From contig QJYE01000502.1 of the NCBI GenBank assembly GCA_003235785.1, positions 1 through 13,765 of the forward strand: DNA of 13,765 nt, written 5' to 3'. Under the pieces are notes generated by a model. The model did not search any database, had not been told where the DNA came from, and worked only from the letters and a program-made list of their open reading frames with translations. Source of the DNA: Nitrospirota bacterium. GTDB lineage: Bacteria; Nitrospirota; Nitrospiria; Nitrospirales; UBA8639. The translations under genes and the position numbers were made by a program. Shown here in pieces: positions 13,046 to 13,765 of the stretch; positions within the stretch are counted from its first letter, which is position 1, and the number at the start of each line of letters is the position of its first letter.

Positions 13046-13765
13046 ATGCTTGAGCACAATCAACCAGGTGTATGGATTGGTATTGATATTGGCGGAACGT
13101 TTACCGACTTCGTCATCTATGATTCCAGCGATCAATCCCTCAAACGCGTGAAGATTCTCACGACCCCGTTGGATCCTGCCGAGGCTGTGCTGCAAGGATT
13201 GGCCAAAATTTCAGAATCGGGCAGTCGTCACATTGTGCATGGGTCGACCGTGGCAACAAATGCCATCTTAGAACGCAAAGGCGCTCGTACGGCGCTCATT
13301 ACCACAAAGGGCTTTCGAGATGTGTTGCTGATCGGGCGGCAAAATCGCCCGGTATTATACGACCTTTTCCCATCTATCCCCTTGCCGTTGGTTCCGCGTG
13401 AATGGTGCTTTGAAGTGACGGAGCGCGTGGATTACGAAGGGAACATCGTGACGCCTCTTCAGGAAGAAGAGCTCGACGAAATTATTGAAACCGTAAAAAA
13501 ACAGCATATCCAATCAATGGCCGTCTGCTTGCTCTTCTCGTTTGTCAATCCAACGCATGAACAACGGGTGACGCAACGGTTGCGTGAGGAAGGGGTGTTT
13601 GTGACGGCCTCTTCAGAAATCCTGCCGGAGTTCCGCGAATACGAGCGGACGAGCACCACGGTCGTCAATGCTTATGTCTCGCCGGTCTTAGACACCTATC
13701 TTGGTCGGCTCGAACGAGAAATGGCACCCACCGAGTTTCATATTCTGCAATCCAACGGAGGGCGT
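13046..13765 (+). CDS. hyuA: N-methylhydantoinase A / 5-oxoprolinase family subunit, cut off by window edge
   Basis: The first 240 residues of a protein that should be about 500-700 aa, an ATP-dependent amidohydrolase acting on hydantoins or 5-oxoproline. The N-terminal actin-like ATPase domain shows the phosphate loop IGIDIGGTFTDFVIY (11-25), HGSTVATNAILERKGARTALITTKGFRDVLLIGRQNRP (65-102) with the canonical HGTTVATN-like core, RVDYEG (127-132), and REYERTSTTVVNAYVSP (197-213), ending in LQSNGG (234-239). The start is ATG 13046, with TTG 13040 as an alternative and no clear ribosome site. A hyuB partner would be expected to the right. The exact substrate cannot be told from this half. The gene symbol is a family name, not proof of activity. 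Confidence 0.9.
   Translation, partial: MLEHNQPGVWIGIDIGGTFTDFVIYDSSDQSLKRVKILTTPLDPAEAVLQGLAKISESGSRHIVHGSTVATNAILERKGARTALITTKGFRDVLLIGRQNRPVLYDLFPSIPLPLVPREWCFEVTERVDYEGNIVTPLQEEELDEIIETVKKQHIQSMAVCLLFSFVNPTHEQRVTQRLREEGVFVTASSEILPEFREYERTSTTVVNAYVSPVLDTYLGRLEREMAPTEFHILQSNGGR

Noticed and set aside
1..13765. CRISPR array, tRNA, rRNA, phage or transposase genes
   Set aside because: I searched by eye for regular short repeats with spacers, for tRNA T-loop patterns and for transposase motifs and found none. The only repeats are the pair at 1654 and 10664 and the 16-base motif pair.

Overview
This window reads as ordinary chromosomal DNA from a Gram-negative-type bacterium of mid GC content. 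It carries secreted proteins with signal peptides, an M23 envelope peptidase, a separate MreB, and a ParC with an E. coli-type C-terminal domain. The mix of FG-GAP/choice-of-anchor-D proteins, FmdB-like zinc ribbons and a PQQ-type sugar dehydrogenase would fit a Nitrospirota-like organism. That placement is an inference from gene style only and is weak. No phage, transposase, CRISPR array, tRNA or rRNA is visible.

Layout. Positions 1-5940 are read on the minus strand: an M23 metallopeptidase, then parC, then parE, which runs off the left edge. Together ParC2-ParE2 form a type II topoisomerase (topo IV class). The 299-base parC-parE gap contains a 155-bp palindromic-ended repeat whose edge lies about 15 bases from the parE start. 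Positions 5941-6435 are a long divergent regulatory region between the M23 peptidase and mreB. They hold a candidate promoter for each side and a 16-base near-identical direct repeat, one copy at each promoter end. mreB (6436-7464) and the PQQ-type sugar dehydrogenase (7502-8653, minus) converge on one hairpin.

Positions 8654-8783 are a divergent control region with overlapping, near-palindromic -10 elements. To its right come two small acidic cysteine-motif proteins, a secreted protein of unknown function, a stand-alone PAS-like protein, a second copy of the palindromic-ended repeat, and a minus-strand FmdB-type zinc ribbon. FmdB is divergent from an 86-aa unknown protein, which is followed after 9 bases by a secreted seven-repeat FG-GAP (VCBS) beta-propeller with a choice-of-anchor-D tail. 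The window ends inside an N-methylhydantoinase A / 5-oxoprolinase family gene.

How the genes relate. Topology (ParC/ParE) and cell shape or wall (M23, MreB) are housekeeping. The small genes of 8784-11419 look like lineage-specific accessory genes with no pathway that can be read from sequence. I found no coherent new multi-gene system. The best leads are the two-copy repeat family, the shared motif between the M23 and mreB promoters, the two symmetric divergent promoters, and a valine at the quinolone-contact serine of ParC.
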